Shown here: positions 63,104 through 64,000 of the stretch, in pieces | How positions within the stretch are numbered: the first letter of the stretch is position 1 | How the letters are laid out: the number at the start of each line of letters is the position of its first letter | DNA from: Closterium sp. Naga37s-1 | Taxonomy: Eukaryota; Streptophyta; Zygnematophyceae; Desmidiales; Closteriaceae | DNA: 64,000 nt | Direction: 5' to 3' | NCBI GenBank assembly: GCA_947471745.1 | Contig: CANJKZ010000724.1 | Coordinates: 4,011,501-4,075,500, forward strand | Made by a program: the position numbers and the translations under genes | Notes under the pieces: model-generated | Database searches by the model: none | What the model was told of the DNA's origin: nothing | Seen by the model: only the letters and a program-made list of their open reading frames with translations

Positions 63104-63969
63104 TGTTATGTGATGCTATCATTTGCATTCACGTCTATCTGCCTCCCATCATATGTTCGTGCGTTGCATGCGTGATGTGAGCGTGTGCAAGAATTTGTGT
63201 TTGATGTGGTTTGGTTTTTCTGAGTGTGTGTGAATGTTATTTGGCTTGAGCAGATATCTGAAGTGACTCCTCTGCTCAAGAGCTTTCCGAAGAACCAAGT
63301 ATCACTTCAATCGGAGCACGAACAAGAAAGTTACGAACGTTGGAAGTTCGTATGCTTTTGATATTTGGTTGTGGTGACTATGGGAAGTTGTGGGGTTGAC
63401 TCCATAAGGGGTATAGACTTTTGGGGGTTGGGAAATTCGTCAACATCACTGTAGATGCTGCCAAGTGGTTGGGAGGAGCCAAACCAGGTTGGCAAGTGTG
63501 GCCAAGTTGGGCAAGGTGGATGGCATGGGTTGGAAAGTGACAAGGGTGAAAGTTGGGTTGCCTATTGAGAGGGAAATTGTGTGGCATGGGGTTTCCTAGG
63601 TTGGGGACTCTCTTGGGGACCTTCCCTCTCATCATCCTTATCCTCTCCTACCTGGTTAATTGCTACTCTAACTTCCTTGTGTGGTAATTGTGAGACTCTT
63701 GTGCTTGAGTCAAGATTCTATGGCAGCATACCCTCTTGTGCGCCGAAATTGATAAGTCGAGATTTAATTCACCTCTTGATACGATTCAAATTGGGATTTG
63801 TAGCCACGGACTAGGGCTACAACATTCTGAGTTTGGTGAAGTTTTGACCGTGAAATTTCGGTCGACGGCGTTTCATGTGAGCGCGACTATTCTGTCCAGA
63901 AATTAAGACCAACGATTTTGTGATACTTAGGCTCCTAATCTTCATAGACTCCGTCCTTAGTCTCTAACA
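63104..63969 (+). mobile_element. 5' LTR (866 bp) of a further element I
   Basis: Begins TGTTATGTGATGC directly after the gag sequence of G and ends TCTCTAACA. Two bases later comes TGGTATCAGAGCTGATTAAG, a strong initiator-Met tRNA primer site (63972 on), after which the window ends. LTR length and site point to an LTR retrotransposon, Copia or Gypsy; the coding part is outside. Its base composition is close to even, unlike the GC-rich C/D family. Confidence 0.75.
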
Positions 63970-64000
63970 AGTGGTATCAGAGCTGATTAAGGACTTTGTG

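Overview
The window looks like nuclear DNA from a streptophyte, most likely a charophyte alga or early-diverging land plant. The evidence is GT-AG introns, a leucine-rich-repeat gene built from 72-bp phase-2 exons, a plant-style F-box gene, Ty1/Copia elements primed by initiator-Met tRNA (TGGTATCAGAGC-type sites), and TTTAGGG-like motifs in small repeats. (CCATG)n microsatellites in introns and high GC would suit a zygnematophyte such as Closterium, but that is a guess. No rRNA, tRNA, CRISPR or bacterial operon was seen.

Layout. 1-6.4 kb is repeat-rich intergenic DNA: a small foldback element, a Harbinger-like MITE (987-1449) whose empty site survives in an inverted copy near 5.2 kb, a 1.4-kb polypyrimidine array, a 20-bp minisatellite, and foldbacks with a telomere-like core. 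6.4-32 kb is a nest of Ty1/Copia elements: an old family (A, plus strand) was entered by B (8038-21732, minus), and B by C (12057-19161, minus). Target-site duplications and LTR similarity agree on the order A, then B, then C. Two further pieces of family A follow, then a Ty3/Gypsy remnant with an LTR (32.0-33.2 kb).

33.7-46.1 kb is the host-gene island. A 21-exon gene encodes a predicted secreted LRR protein of about 635 residues with a C-terminal EGF-like module; exons 4-6 are an exact 389-bp tandem triplication. A four-exon F-box-like gene follows. A 429-bp foldback element with an 11-bp target duplication lies between them.

46.1-64 kb is mobile DNA again: a hAT-like element with perfect 8-bp target duplication (46101-48373); a TIR element (48640-56376) entered by Copia D (48780-55909); an old, different Copia (about 56.5-59.8 kb) with a solo LTR inside; Copia G (from 59812), whose leader was entered by a 1.5-kb TRIM-like element H (60023-61554) and whose gag was entered by a long-LTR element I that runs off the window. 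The two host genes show no sign of working together; the rest is a layered record of insertions. Exon limits and element ends were read by eye and not tested against transcripts or databases.
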